A DNA stretch of 64,000 nt. It comes from Bradyrhizobium sp. MOS002. GTDB lineage: Bacteria; Pseudomonadota; Alphaproteobacteria; Rhizobiales; Xanthobacteraceae. The stretch covers positions 60,304-124,303 of the forward strand of contig NZ_PYFX01000016.1 in the NCBI RefSeq assembly GCF_003020115.1, in the 5' to 3' direction. Every line of letters starts with the position of its first letter. Within the stretch, counting starts at the first letter, position 1. The position numbers and the translations under genes are program-made. The notes beneath the pieces were generated by a model. That model did not search any database, was not told the origin of the DNA, and saw nothing but the letters and a program-made list of their open reading frames with translations. Positions 45,273 through 53,068 of this stretch are shown here, one piece after another.

Positions 45273-46496
45273 ATGTCAAAATCAAAAGCCCGAAAGCTCA
45301 CCGAGACCATCTGCCAGAAGACGGGAGTTCCTGCTGAGAGGTCGCAGATCATCCTTTGGGACAGCGTGGTGACCGGCTTGGGGCTTCGCTGCCTGTCTGG
45401 CGGTTCGAGAACGTGGATTTTTGCGTATCGAGCTGATGGCGGCCGCAGGGCCAACTCTCAGCGCGTCCGGCTTGGCTCTTGGCCTGAGGTGACTGTCGAT
45501 GCCGCCCGACGGTCGGCACGCTCCCACGCTGGCACAGTGGCCCGTGGGCGCGATCCGGCTGCCGACCGGAGAGAAGAGCGGCGGCGTGAAAAAGCTACTC
45601 TGCGGCTTGCACTAGACGATTACGAGCGGGCCCTTAAGCAGCGCCGCCTCGTGAACGTCAAGACGACCATGAGTTCGCTTCGTAGGGGCCTGACAGCGCT
45701 GCTAGGCCGGGACGTCAAGAAGCTTACCCGAAGCGACTATGTCGATGCCGTCCACAACATTGAGAAGAGCGGCCGATTAGGAGCTGCCCAAGACCTTCGG
45801 AAACACACACGGACCTTTGCCGAGTGGTGTGTTGGCCGAGGTTTGGCTGATCATAACGTTCTGGCCGGGCTGCGTCGGCCCCGTCGGACGCGCGCCGAGC
45901 GGCTCAAGGCCCAAGAGAAGGGGCGCGCTCTGTCGGACGGGGAAATCAAGGCAGTCTGGACTGCTTCGGCGGGATTGGGGGCTTTCGGTCGCCTCGTCCA
46001 GCTATCTCTCTTGACCGGCATGCGTCGCGGCGAGCTGTCAGGATTGCGCCGCGCTGACATCAAGGCCGACCGGCTGGTGCTGGAAGCTCAGCATACGAAG
46101 ACCGGCACCGCTCATGAGGTCCCCGCAACCATCCTAATGCGCACCGTGTTGGCGCGCCAACCGTTGACTAACTCGAAGCTGGTTTTTCCTTCGAGCCGCA
46201 CAGGCACACGGATCTCCGGCTGGACCAAGCTGGTAAAGCAGCTCGTGAAGATCAGCGGAGTTGACTTCACGATGCACGACATCCGCCGGACGTGCCGGAC
46301 GCTGATGTCCCGTCTTGGGGTAGCGGAGGACATCGCCGAGTTGGCCATTGGGCACCAGCGCGCAGACCTCGTGGCGCGGTACAACAAGGACGAGGCTTGG
46401 GAGGGGCGCGTCGCGGCCTTCGAGCTGGTCTCGACGTATTTGACGGAGCTTGTGGAGGGGCCGAGCGCGACTATCACGTTTCTTCAGGCTTCATGA
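45273..46496 (+). CDS. int: P4-type tyrosine recombinase/integrase
   Basis: The 407-residue integrase has an N-terminal arm-binding domain (VVTGLGLRCLSGGSRTWIFA, RVRLGSWPEVTVDAAR), a core-binding domain, and a catalytic domain with Arg251 (TGMRRGEL), His335-x-x-Arg338 (MHDIRRT), His361 (GHQRADL) and Tyr370 (ARYNKDE). All catalytic residues are present, so it is probably active. The ATG at 45273 gives a normal N-terminus; a 37-residue extension upstream overlaps the arm-site repeats. It reads into the island from the left attachment site and targets tRNA-Val. Confidence 0.95.
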   Translation: MSKSKARKLTETICQKTGVPAERSQIILWDSVVTGLGLRCLSGGSRTWIFAYRADGGRRANSQRVRLGSWPEVTVDAARRSARSHAGTVARGRDPAADRREERRREKATLRLALDDYERALKQRRLVNVKTTMSSLRRGLTALLGRDVKKLTRSDYVDAVHNIEKSGRLGAAQDLRKHTRTFAEWCVGRGLADHNVLAGLRRPRRTRAERLKAQEKGRALSDGEIKAVWTASAGLGAFGRLVQLSLLTGMRRGELSGLRRADIKADRLVLEAQHTKTGTAHEVPATILMRTVLARQPLTNSKLVFPSSRTGTRISGWTKLVKQLVKISGVDFTMHDIRRTCRTLMSRLGVAEDIAELAIGHQRADLVARYNKDEAWEGRVAAFELVSTYLTELVEGPSATITFLQAS

Positions 46497-46760
46497 TAGC
46501 ACTACAGATTATCTTGGATCTGAGTAGCAACTGAGGTATCCTTCCGTCACCTGCTGCACAGTCGAGCGGAGGATCCGAGCGTATTGCGCTACGTCCGGCT
46601 GATTGGAACTAAAAGGCCCTTACGGCGGGTGGGGCGCAGGCGGCAATAAGCTGCTTGAAGGGAACGCGCGCTTGTCCGAGCGCAGGGCTTCGGCGCTGTT
46701 GCTGCGCAACGCTCGGGACACACTGGGAGCCAAGTGCCCTGCCGGCCGGGGGCTCACGCC

Positions 46761-46777
46761 GCCGTTCACTGAACGGC
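46761..46777. promoter_or_regulatory. Palindromic operator candidate upstream of the AlpA-like gene
   Basis: GCCGTTCA-C-TGAACGGC is a perfect inverted repeat with 8-bp arms, about 77 bp before the AlpA-like start codon. Its position suggests a binding site for one of the two island HTH proteins. Confidence 0.5.
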
Positions 46778-46827
46778 CTTCCTATAGCCGCAGACCTGTT
46801 TGCGGATTGGTTGCTATCTGATTGTTT

Positions 46828-46841
46828 CCTGCGGTCTCCAT
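46828..46841 (+). promoter_or_regulatory. 14-bp element shared with the primase leader (copy 1)
   Basis: CCTGCGGTCTCCAT lies 12 nt before the AlpA-like start. An identical copy lies 14 nt before the primase start (47487-47500). Two identical 14-mers in matching positions suggest shared control at promoter or RNA level. Confidence 0.55.
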
Positions 46842-46853
46842 TTTGAGGGACCT

Positions 46854-47096
46854 ATGGACAAATCCCATACATCTACGCCGGCCATTGCCGGCGGCGGATA
46901 CGATCTTCTGAGCCTTGACGAGGCCGCTCGCCGTCTGGGTGTCAGCCGCGCCTTCCTGCGTCGGAAGCTGACGGCAGACCGCCTGACTGTTGTCAGGTTC
47001 GGCCGGCTGCTACGCATCCCGCCTACGACGCTCGACGAGATCGTCGAGCATGGACGTCGCCCGTTTTCCCCGCACAGTGTCGGAGACGAGCGATGA
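46854..47096 (+). CDS. AlpA/excisionase-like HTH protein
   Basis: The 80-residue protein is a MerR-like helix-turn-helix of the HTH_17/excisionase type: LLSLDEAARRLGVSRAFLRR, then LTADRLTVVRFGRLLRIPPT. Such proteins act as excisionases or as activators of integrase and replication genes. GAGGGA precedes the ATG at 46854. The stop overlaps the next start by 4 nt (ATGA). Confidence 0.88.
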   Translation: MDKSHTSTPAIAGGGYDLLSLDEAARRLGVSRAFLRRKLTADRLTVVRFGRLLRIPPTTLDEIVEHGRRPFSPHSVGDER

Positions 47097-47392
47097 GCAA
47101 TGCGGACATCAAGCTGCAAGGGCGCAGCCGCGACCGCTCGGTGCCGCCGCCGCCAAATTTTGACCCCTCGCGCTTGCCCGATGACTTTCTCCTGACGGCA
47201 AGGGAGTTGGCGGGGTGGCTGCGCCTCTCACTGTCAACGTTGGAGGATTGGCGCCTCCGGCATCCAGAGCGTGGGCCGGCATCCGTGCAGGTCGCCGGAA
47301 TGCCACGATACAGGCTTGGCGATATTCGAACTTGGCTTGTCGCCGATAACGTCAACACCAGCCGGCCAATGTCGGCACCTGAAACAGCATAA
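47093..47392 (+). CDS. HTH DNA-binding protein (AlpA-like)
   Basis: The 99-residue protein has FLLTARELAGWLRLSLSTLE followed by DWRLRHPERGPASVQVAGMP and YRLGDIRTWLVADNV, an AlpA-type winged HTH, preceded by a disordered basic N-terminus. It is translationally coupled to the preceding HTH gene by an ATGA overlap. The two may act together. Confidence 0.85.
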   Translation: MSNADIKLQGRSRDRSVPPPPNFDPSRLPDDFLLTARELAGWLRLSLSTLEDWRLRHPERGPASVQVAGMPRYRLGDIRTWLVADNVNTSRPMSAPETA

Positions 47393-47486
47393 CGAGCCGC
47401 ACGGACAGGCCGCGCAGCTCGTCGGAGCAAATTTCTAGAGTAAGCAAATCTTACCGCACGCTAGCTCCGCGTGCAAGCGAGCCAGA

Positions 47487-47510
47487 CCTGCGGTCTCCAT
47501 GAACGGAGAC
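47487..47510 (+). promoter_or_regulatory. 14-bp element (copy 2) overlapping an SD-sequestering hairpin
   Basis: CCTGCGGTCTCCAT at 47487-47500 repeats the element at 46828-46841. Its GTCTCC can pair with GGAGAC at 47505-47510, with a 6-nt loop. GGAGAC contains the ribosome-binding site of the primase gene that starts at 47515, so the hairpin could limit its translation. Confidence 0.5.
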
Positions 47511-47514
47511 TGCC

Positions 47515-48402
47515 ATGCTCTACGATCCTCGTGCGGTTGCCGCTGCACTCGGCGGTGACGCGCACGGTAGCAACATTAGCGCACCGGGACCGGGCCACAG
47601 CCCTTCCGACCGATCTTTATCCGTCCGGCTCGACCCTGATGCACCCGATGGGTTCCTCGTGAACTCATTCGCGCACGATCCGCTCAAGCTCTGCCGCGAT
47701 CATGTGCGCGCTGCGCTTGGCCTTCGGGGAAATCAATCCCGAACCATCCGCCCGGCTGGCGAGATTGCCCGCGTCCACCGGACGACAGATGAACCGCAGC
47801 GAGTAGCTGATGCTTTGCGGCTCTGGAGCAGGACCCGCGATCCTCGCGGCACGATAGTCGAGAAATACCTTGGCCATCGGCCTCTACCGCTGCCGGACGA
47901 ACTCGCCGGCCGTGTGGTTAGGTTTCACCCAAGTTTGTGGCTGGACGGGCACCATACCCCCGCCATGGTGACGCTGTTGCGGGATGTCTCAACCGACGAA
48001 CCGTGCGGTGTCCAGAGGACCTTCGTCAACGCCACGAGCGCAGAGAAAATCGACCGTCGAATGAAGGGACGTGCCAAGGGCGCGGCCATAAAGCTTGATC
48101 CCCATCCTCTCGCTGGTCGGCGGCTGGTGATTGGGGAGGGCTTCGAGACATGTTTGGCGGCCTATGTTGCCGGGCTTCGGCCAGTTTGGAGTGTGGGCTC
48201 GGCGGGAGGTATTGGAGCATTCCCGGTTCTATCGGAAATCAACGTCCTGATCATTCTCGGCGAGAACGACAAGAACGGCAGGAACGCGGAGGTGACACAA
48301 GCCTGCGCCGCGCGTTGGCGCCGCGCCGGCCGGCAGGTGTTCGTGATTGCCCCCCTCAGGGGGAAGGACTTCGCGGACGTGTGGCGGGAGGTTGCGCGAT
48401 GA
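47515..48402 (+). CDS. Toprim domain primase-like protein
   Basis: The 295-residue protein has an N-terminal region with SDRSLSVRLDPDAPDGFLVN and a helicase/primase-type middle (TLLRDVSTDEPCGVQRTFVN). The C-terminal Toprim domain has LVIGEGFETCLAAYVAGLRP (catalytic Glu) and INVLIILGENDKNGRNAEV, where the usual DxD is read as ENDKNG. It matches the Toprim primases of phage and integrative elements, which make primers for element replication. The stop overlaps the next start by 4 nt. Confidence 0.85.
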   Translation: MLYDPRAVAAALGGDAHGSNISAPGPGHSPSDRSLSVRLDPDAPDGFLVNSFAHDPLKLCRDHVRAALGLRGNQSRTIRPAGEIARVHRTTDEPQRVADALRLWSRTRDPRGTIVEKYLGHRPLPLPDELAGRVVRFHPSLWLDGHHTPAMVTLLRDVSTDEPCGVQRTFVNATSAEKIDRRMKGRAKGAAIKLDPHPLAGRRLVIGEGFETCLAAYVAGLRPVWSVGSAGGIGAFPVLSEINVLIILGENDKNGRNAEVTQACAARWRRAGRQVFVIAPLRGKDFADVWREVAR

Positions 48403-49574
48403 GCGACGACATCCCCTTATCCGACCCGCGCCTGACCGGATTGATAGATATCCGGGAGGTGACCGGCCAACCCGATGATGCAGGGCAAAGCGCACCATCC
48501 GCCGAGAAAACTGCAACACTGCCGTTCGCGTTGTGGCGGGATCTCGTCGAGAACGACGCCGCCAAACGCTGGCTTGTTCACGACCTTCTTGGCGACGGTG
48601 AGTTCAGTGCATGGTTCGGTGAGCCGGGGAGCGGCAAGAGCGTGCTGGTCGAGGATCTCGCAATCCACGTTGCTGCCGACCTCCAGTGGCATGGCCGAGC
48701 GATCCGGCATGGCGCTGTCCTGTTTGTTGCCTTGGAGCGCGCCCAATTGGTCAAGCGCCGGGCCGTCGCATTTAGGAAGAAGCGCGCTGTCGAAGAGAAC
48801 CTGCCATTCGCCGTTATGCAGGGGGTGCTCGACTTTCGCGAAAGATCCACCGCCGACAGGGTAATTCAGGCGGCGAAACTTCTGAGCAAGGTAACAGGGC
48901 TGCCCGTGGTGCTGATTGTCATCGACACCTTTAATCGGGCACTCTGTGGCGGTGACGAAAACTCGCCCAAGGATGTCGGTGCTGCAAACGCCGCAGTTGG
49001 GCGCATCCAGAATGCCGTCGGTGCGCACGTCCTGCTGACCCATCACCAGCCGCAGGACGGCAACGCGAGGATGAGGGGCCATGGCGCGCTGCTCGCGGCC
49101 GTTGACACCACGGTCCATGTCGAGAAGGCCGGCGATGCCCGCACCGCCACCGTCATGAAAGCAAACGATGCTGAGGAAGGGCAGCGAATTACATTTCGGC
49201 TGGAGAGCGTGCAAGTTGCCTGCGTCGATGGCGTGGAGACTTCCGCGCCTGTGGTCGTCCCGGTCGAGGGCATCGGCACCAAGGCAGCGAAGCAGGCAAA
49301 TTTGTCAAACGCCGCTAGAATTACGCTCGACGCCCTGCATGATGCGGTGAACGAGGAGGGCGTGGCCGCGCCACCATCCAATATCATCCCGGGCAGCGTT
49401 AGGGTGGTCAGCGAGGCCCAGTGGAGGCGCTACGCGTATGCGCGCGGAATAAGCGGCGGCGGGGAAAGGGCGAACCAGAAGGCCTTCAAAACCTCTTATG
49501 AGGTCCTCCTTGCTCGAAAGCTCGTTGGATGTTGGGAAGGCCAGTATTGGTCGGCCTCCAAGCACAGCGGGTGA
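48399..49574 (+). CDS. RepA-like AAA/RecA-fold ATPase
   Basis: The 391-residue protein has Walker A in WFGEPGSGKSVLVEDLA (Lys80), Walker B in VVLIVIDTFNRAL, and HVLLTHHQPQDG with the sensor-like position. This fold is the hexameric RepA/DnaB-like helicase family used by integrative elements and P4-type satellites. A C-terminal winged-helix-like region (SEAQWRRYAYARGISGGGER) follows. It is coupled to the primase gene by an ATGA overlap. The two probably form the replication module, and the iterons follow immediately. Confidence 0.85.
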   Translation: MSDDIPLSDPRLTGLIDIREVTGQPDDAGQSAPSAEKTATLPFALWRDLVENDAAKRWLVHDLLGDGEFSAWFGEPGSGKSVLVEDLAIHVAADLQWHGRAIRHGAVLFVALERAQLVKRRAVAFRKKRAVEENLPFAVMQGVLDFRERSTADRVIQAAKLLSKVTGLPVVLIVIDTFNRALCGGDENSPKDVGAANAAVGRIQNAVGAHVLLTHHQPQDGNARMRGHGALLAAVDTTVHVEKAGDARTATVMKANDAEEGQRITFRLESVQVACVDGVETSAPVVVPVEGIGTKAAKQANLSNAARITLDALHDAVNEEGVAAPPSNIIPGSVRVVSEAQWRRYAYARGISGGGERANQKAFKTSYEVLLARKLVGCWEGQYWSASKHSG

Positions 49575-49583
49575 GGCGAACCA

Positions 49584-49672
49584 GCGAACACCCTTAAAGG
49601 GGGTGTTCGCGTTCGTTCGCGTACACCGGCGAACAAGTTCGCCAAAGTTCGCTAGTTCGCCGTGAGGTTCGC
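49584..49672. repeat. GTTCGC iteron array, candidate replication origin
   Basis: Eight copies of GTTCGC or its complement GCGAAC occur in 89 bp: 49584, 49605, 49615, 49629, 49637, 49647, 49655 and 49667. The first part can form a hairpin, GCGAACACCC / GGGTGTTCGC (49584-49610). It starts 10 nt after the ATPase stop codon. Short iterated motifs next to primase and helicase genes are typical of element origins. Confidence 0.6.
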
Positions 49673-49731
49673 TTGAGCCGCACAAAATTGGCGTGCGTGG
49701 CCTCCCTCAGGCAGCTCTTTTGAGCTTCATA

Positions 49732-49995
49732 TCAATCTCGCTCACCTTTAGTGAACTTTGGTCGCCAACAATCAATTACCTGTCGCCGTCGCATCCTTGC
49801 GATTGCCGCAGCCCCGCCGTGAGCAGAGCAGACTGATAGGCCAAATCGGGTCAGCGCCAGCATGTTGCACTTTTCACCATTGCGTTTGACGGCCTTGCAG
49901 GCCAGTCGATTGGTCCGGCCCGGCGTGAATTGGTTTTGCAGCATGATCAACCGCCAAGCGACGTTGCCGGCTGCGACGGGGTGTGGGTTCGCCAT
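49732..49995 (-). CDS. Small HGG-motif zinc-binding-like protein
   Basis: The 87-residue protein has LACKAVKRNGEKCNMLALTR followed by FGLSVCSAHGGAAAIARMRR. Three cysteines and an HGG motif are typical of small phage and island proteins of unknown function. It is the only minus-strand gene of the left half of the island. The start (49995 or 49944) is uncertain. Confidence 0.65.
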   Translation of the reverse strand: MANPHPVAAGNVAWRLIMLQNQFTPGRTNRLACKAVKRNGEKCNMLALTRFGLSVCSAHGGAAAIARMRRRQVIDCWRPKFTKGERD

Positions 49996-50418
49996 GGGCT
50001 ACCTATGCGTTTGTCATGCAAAACTTTACCTTTGGCCTTGCCGCAAAACGCCGGGGGTGATCCATCCCCCCTCGGCTGGCCTACCTTCTCCCCTTGTGGG
50101 AAAATCCGTTTTCGGTAAGCCCGCTAAACCCCTTGAAATGACGATTGAATTTTTGCGGGCCGGTTTTCCATGTATCCCGGCGTGTATCCTATTCCCCGGT
50201 GGGGCGATGGCGGCTCAGAAGCGTTTGGAAGCCCGCTGAGTGGCCTTTCGGCGCGCCGCTATGATCTCCTATCACGCTCGGCGAAGCGCCTGTAGCCCCG
50301 GATTTGCGGGCTTCCCTGCGGCCTCGACGATTGACGCTGTTACCGCCGGTCGTGGGTGACGCACGGTTTTTTTGTTGGTCGCGAACCCTCCTTGACCTAA
50401 CGATCTACATAGTCTACG
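49996..50418. other. Intergenic region with no recognised gene
   Basis: These 423 bp lie between divergent genes. I see no supported reading frame. The 3' end leads into the direct repeats at 50419-50456, so it is probably promoter and regulatory DNA. Confidence 0.45.
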
Positions 50419-50456
50419 TCAGACTATCAACATCGCCTAACTCAGACCATCAACAT
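50419..50456 (+). promoter_or_regulatory. Two direct repeats upstream of the VapB-like gene (operator)
   Basis: TCAGACTATCAACAT (50419-50433) and TCAGACCATCAACAT (50442-50456) differ at one position. Their start-to-start distance is 23 bp, about two helical turns. The second ends 12 nt before the start codon. Such paired sites suit a ribbon-helix-helix repressor acting on its own gene. Confidence 0.6.
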
Positions 50457-50468
50457 AGAGAGAAATAC

Positions 50469-50963
50469 ATGCCTGCCCTCCACATCAATGATCCCGCCGC
50501 CGTCGATCTGGCCGAGCGTCTGGCGCATCATGCCGGTGTCAGCCGCACCCAACTCCTGCTCGATGCGCTTCAGCTCTATCGCGACGAAAAATACCCGGAC
50601 CTTCCGATGGCCGAGAGCGCCACTGCCAGCCCCGAAACCAAACAGGCTCAGTTGAAGCTGCTCGACAGCGAGCTGCGCCGCATCACGCTGGAGTATCAGC
50701 GCCTCCAAGCCAAGGTGCAGGGCAAGCCCAGTGTTGGCTCACGCGTTTACAAGATGATCGCCGACAATGGCGTGATCGGTACGCTTGAAAAGCTGGTCGA
50801 GCGGAAGACTGACGGCTTGGAATTTCTGATCGAAAATAACCGTTTGAATTTGGCAGCTGAAAACCTCGTATTGGATGACCGTTTCAAGCTGGTGGTCTCC
50901 GACGAAATGCGCGAGAAAGCCGAGCGCAATCTGCGGAAGGCACGCGCGGCGCTGATGACGTGA
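50469..50963 (+). CDS. VapB/RHH-like DNA-binding protein with helical C-terminal extension
   Basis: The 164-residue protein starts like VapB-type ribbon-helix-helix antitoxins: ALHINDPAAVDLAERLAHHA, then GVSRTQLLLDALQLYRDE. A C-terminal part of about 110 residues is mostly helical (KLLDSELRRITLEYQRLQAK, AERNLRKARAALM) and has no toxin-binding motif that I recognise. No toxin gene follows on the same strand, so it may be an orphan regulator. The ATG at 50469 is preceded by AGAGAGA and by the paired repeats. Confidence 0.7.
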   Translation: MPALHINDPAAVDLAERLAHHAGVSRTQLLLDALQLYRDEKYPDLPMAESATASPETKQAQLKLLDSELRRITLEYQRLQAKVQGKPSVGSRVYKMIADNGVIGTLEKLVERKTDGLEFLIENNRLNLAAENLVLDDRFKLVVSDEMREKAERNLRKARAALMT

Positions 50964-51044
50964 TGCCGTCCGCTGTCGGTCGCCTGTCCGCGCCGTGATG
51001 CTGGCGCCGTTCGCGATGGTGATGCCGTCCACACCAAGGTCACA

Positions 51045-51551
51045 TCAAACCAAACCAAAGCGCGCGCACAATCCAGCGACGCTGTCGGGGTCCATATCCA
51101 GTTCATACTTTTGACGAAGCAGCGCGGCCTTGGTTTTGTCGGGAAAAATCGCCTGCAGTTCGCGAAAGTAATCTTCGAAACCGGCGGGTGAAATTACTTC
51201 GATGATTTCGCACGGGGCGTCGCCCGCGTTCCAGAACGTGTGCCACTGCCCTCGTGGCTTAAACACCCATGTTCCCGGTTCGGCTGTGACAACGTCATCG
51301 CCGAGCAACGCCCCGAGGGTGCCGGTCAACACATACGAATGCTCGTCTTCGCGGTGGTGGCGATGCAAGGGCGCTGCCAACGTGCGGGGTGGTAACTGAT
51401 GATGAACTACGGAGAAGCGGCCACCGGTTTGAGGACCATCAATCTTCCACTGCGTACCGAGGCGGCCAGTGTGGAATTTCTCACCCGCCTCCAGCGGGAT
51501 CAACAGTGGACCGGACGAAAGAGGTGATCGACCCGAAAATTCGCGTTCCAT
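51045..51551 (-). CDS. Cupin-domain protein
   Basis: The 168-residue protein has a single cupin barrel. The first motif is APLHRHHREDEHSYVLTGTL with metal-ligand His/His/Glu, and the second is PGTWVFKPRGQWHTFWN with the last His. The metal centre is complete. Possible roles include a small-molecule dioxygenase or sensor; the substrate is unknown. It is oriented against its island neighbours. Confidence 0.88.
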   Translation of the reverse strand: MEREFSGRSPLSSGPLLIPLEAGEKFHTGRLGTQWKIDGPQTGGRFSVVHHQLPPRTLAAPLHRHHREDEHSYVLTGTLGALLGDDVVTAEPGTWVFKPRGQWHTFWNAGDAPCEIIEVISPAGFEDYFRELQAIFPDKTKAALLRQKYELDMDPDSVAGLCARFGLV

Positions 51552-51914
51552 GTCATCAAGCTCCCTTGTGCGCGAACGCCCTCACAATAAGGCCTTTCCT
51601 GAGAAATGTCTGTTAGATGCGCGACGGGACTGGCGGTGACCGTTCTCACGATGGCGGCCCTCCGCAAGATGGCGGCCTCATCGGGTCGCGGGTCCTCTGG
51701 AGGGCGTGATCAAGTGGCGGGACCGCGCGACCTTGAGTTCCCAGCGTATTTCAAATCAGGAATTTCCGTGGTGGCAGTGACTTGCCATTCTGCGGTGACC
51801 GGCGGCAGATTGGCGCGGCGGATCGCAAGCGGGGCCCTTTTACCCGCGTGGGTAAAACGAAGCGCAGACGCGGCATGGCATCAAAGCCAAAGGGCGAGGT
51901 GAAGGAAAATTGAG
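51552..51914. other. Intergenic region of 363 bp upstream of the terminase-like gene
   Basis: No gene is clearly supported. A 98-codon plus-strand frame (51606-51902) lacks a ribosome-binding site. Another frame ending at 51911 reads PFTRVGKTKRRRGMASKPKG, a basic C-terminus-like stretch that could be the end of a degraded small gene. Confidence 0.4.
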
Positions 51915-52616
51915 ATGGCAGACGAACCGCAAGCCGGGACCGTCAGCGCGGATCAGGCGATGATGCTGCTGCTGTTGGACGGGCCAGCCGAGCTGAAGCG
52001 GCTGCAACGGAACGGCGCGTTCAAGCCGATGGCGCCGGGCCGCTACCGGCTGGTCGATCTGGTGCAGGGCTATGTGCGCTATATCCGCAAGCCGGATGCG
52101 GGCGAGCCGGTGTCGGCAGCCGCGCTGGCCGAGCATCTCGGGTGCGTCAGGAGCTACCTCGACAAGCTGGTCCAGCAAGGCGTGATCGAAAAGCGCAGCG
52201 ATGGCCGCTTCGATCAGGATGCATGTCGAATGGCCTACCTGAAGCATCTGCGGGAAGCCCGCAAGCTGTCGCCTCGCGGCGCTGCGGACGTGGCCCTGCA
52301 GCAAGCGAAAGCGGAGCTGGTGCAGCTTCGTGTTGCCGAACGCAAGGCCACGCTGATCCCCGGTGCCGAGCATGAGGCCCGCGTCGAAGCCATCGCTGGC
52401 GTGATATTGTCGGCCCTGTCATCGATGCCAGCGCAGTGCGCGCCGGTTGGCGATCTGCCAGCCAGACGGAAGCTTGAACGATGGGTGACTGATGTGCGCC
52501 TCGCAATAGCCAAGACGATGAACGGGATCGCAGATGCAGAAGACGAAGCGGAGGCTTCAGATGGAACGCATCGTGAGGTGCGCGCAGTGTCAGCGCGCGA
52601 ACGTGTCCGCGTCTGA
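51915..52616 (+). CDS. Nu1-like terminase small subunit
   Basis: The 233-residue protein has two consecutive winged-HTH-like units: residues about 14-58 (LKRLQRNGAFKPMAPGRYRL) and 66-115 (AALAEHLGCVRSYLDKLVQQ, IEKRSDGRFDQDACRMAYLK). A helical C-terminal part follows (LVQLRVAERKATLIPGAEHE, AIAGVILSALSSMPAQCAP), which matches the lambda Nu1 pattern of alternating A, L and R followed by an IAG...LS...P segment. It would bind the packaging site on element DNA. No large terminase is nearby, so it would have to use a helper phage motor. Annotation by motif only. Confidence 0.68.
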   Translation: MADEPQAGTVSADQAMMLLLLDGPAELKRLQRNGAFKPMAPGRYRLVDLVQGYVRYIRKPDAGEPVSAAALAEHLGCVRSYLDKLVQQGVIEKRSDGRFDQDACRMAYLKHLREARKLSPRGAADVALQQAKAELVQLRVAERKATLIPGAEHEARVEAIAGVILSALSSMPAQCAPVGDLPARRKLERWVTDVRLAIAKTMNGIADAEDEAEASDGTHREVRAVSARERVRV

Positions 52617-52728
52617 CTATCATTGCGACGAGTGCCGAAGGGCATGGCAAAGCCGGTGCTGGCGCAGGTTCGCGGAAGCGATGATGCGCGGCGTCGAGCC
52701 TGAGCAAGATCGCAAGACGTTGCATTGA
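52561..52728 (+). CDS. Small zinc-ribbon-like protein
   Basis: The 55-residue protein has RCAQCQRANVSASDYHCDEC, two CxxC pairs of a zinc ribbon, followed by RRAWQSRCWRRFAEAM. GGAGG lies 6 nt before the ATG, the best ribosome-binding site in this area. It overlaps the 3' end of the terminase-like gene by 56 nt in another frame. Function is unknown. Confidence 0.55.
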   Translation: MERIVRCAQCQRANVSASDYHCDECRRAWQSRCWRRFAEAMMRGVEPEQDRKTLH

Positions 52729-52771
52729 CCCGTCACTGCCGACGATGCTGTGGCAGGATCACCACTGGCGA

Positions 52772-53068
52772 TCAGCTTCCTGCTGGCGGACCTTTGAACA
52801 TTTGCGTCATTGCATCGAGATGCTGCATGGCTTGAAACCGGGCGGTCTCGCGCATCAGCGTGTTGGGCTCATCATCGTTCGCGTTAGCGTCGGCCGGTCC
52901 AGCGCGGTTCAGAGCATGGTCAACAAAGGCGTTCAGACCAGAAATAAACTTTTCCCGGTCCTGCGGAGGCACGAACATGAACACGGACTGTAACGCGGCC
53001 GATGCCAGAAGGCTTGCAGCCAGAGCTTCGCCGCGCGCCGCCGCGATATTCTTCTCAAGTGCGTTCAT
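52772..53068 (-). CDS. Hypothetical protein
   Basis: The 98-residue protein is predicted to be helical: ALEKNIAAARGEALAASLLA, FVPPQDREKFISGLNAFVDH, TARFQAMQHLDAMTQMFKG. A strong GAGGGGGG ribosome-binding site precedes the ATG at 53068, so the longer frame that extends to 53452 is rejected. I do not recognise the family. Confidence 0.7.
   Translation of the reverse strand: MNALEKNIAAARGEALAASLLASAALQSVFMFVPPQDREKFISGLNAFVDHALNRAGPADANANDDEPNTLMRETARFQAMQHLDAMTQMFKGPPAGS

Larger units (their letters stand above)
46497..46853. other. Regulatory intergenic region between int and the AlpA-like gene
   Basis: No gene is supported in these 357 bp. They contain the palindrome at 46761-46777 and the 14-bp element at 46828-46841, both listed separately, so this is probably the control region of the early genes. 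Confidence 0.5.

Noticed and set aside
50469..50963. Complete VapBC toxin-antitoxin pair
   Set aside because: Only an antitoxin-like N-terminus is present; the next gene on the same strand is about 950 bp away and is not a PIN-domain protein.
51606..51902. 98-codon ORF upstream of the terminase-like gene
   Set aside because: No ribosome-binding site, no family features, and a competing frame over the same DNA gives a more protein-like basic end.
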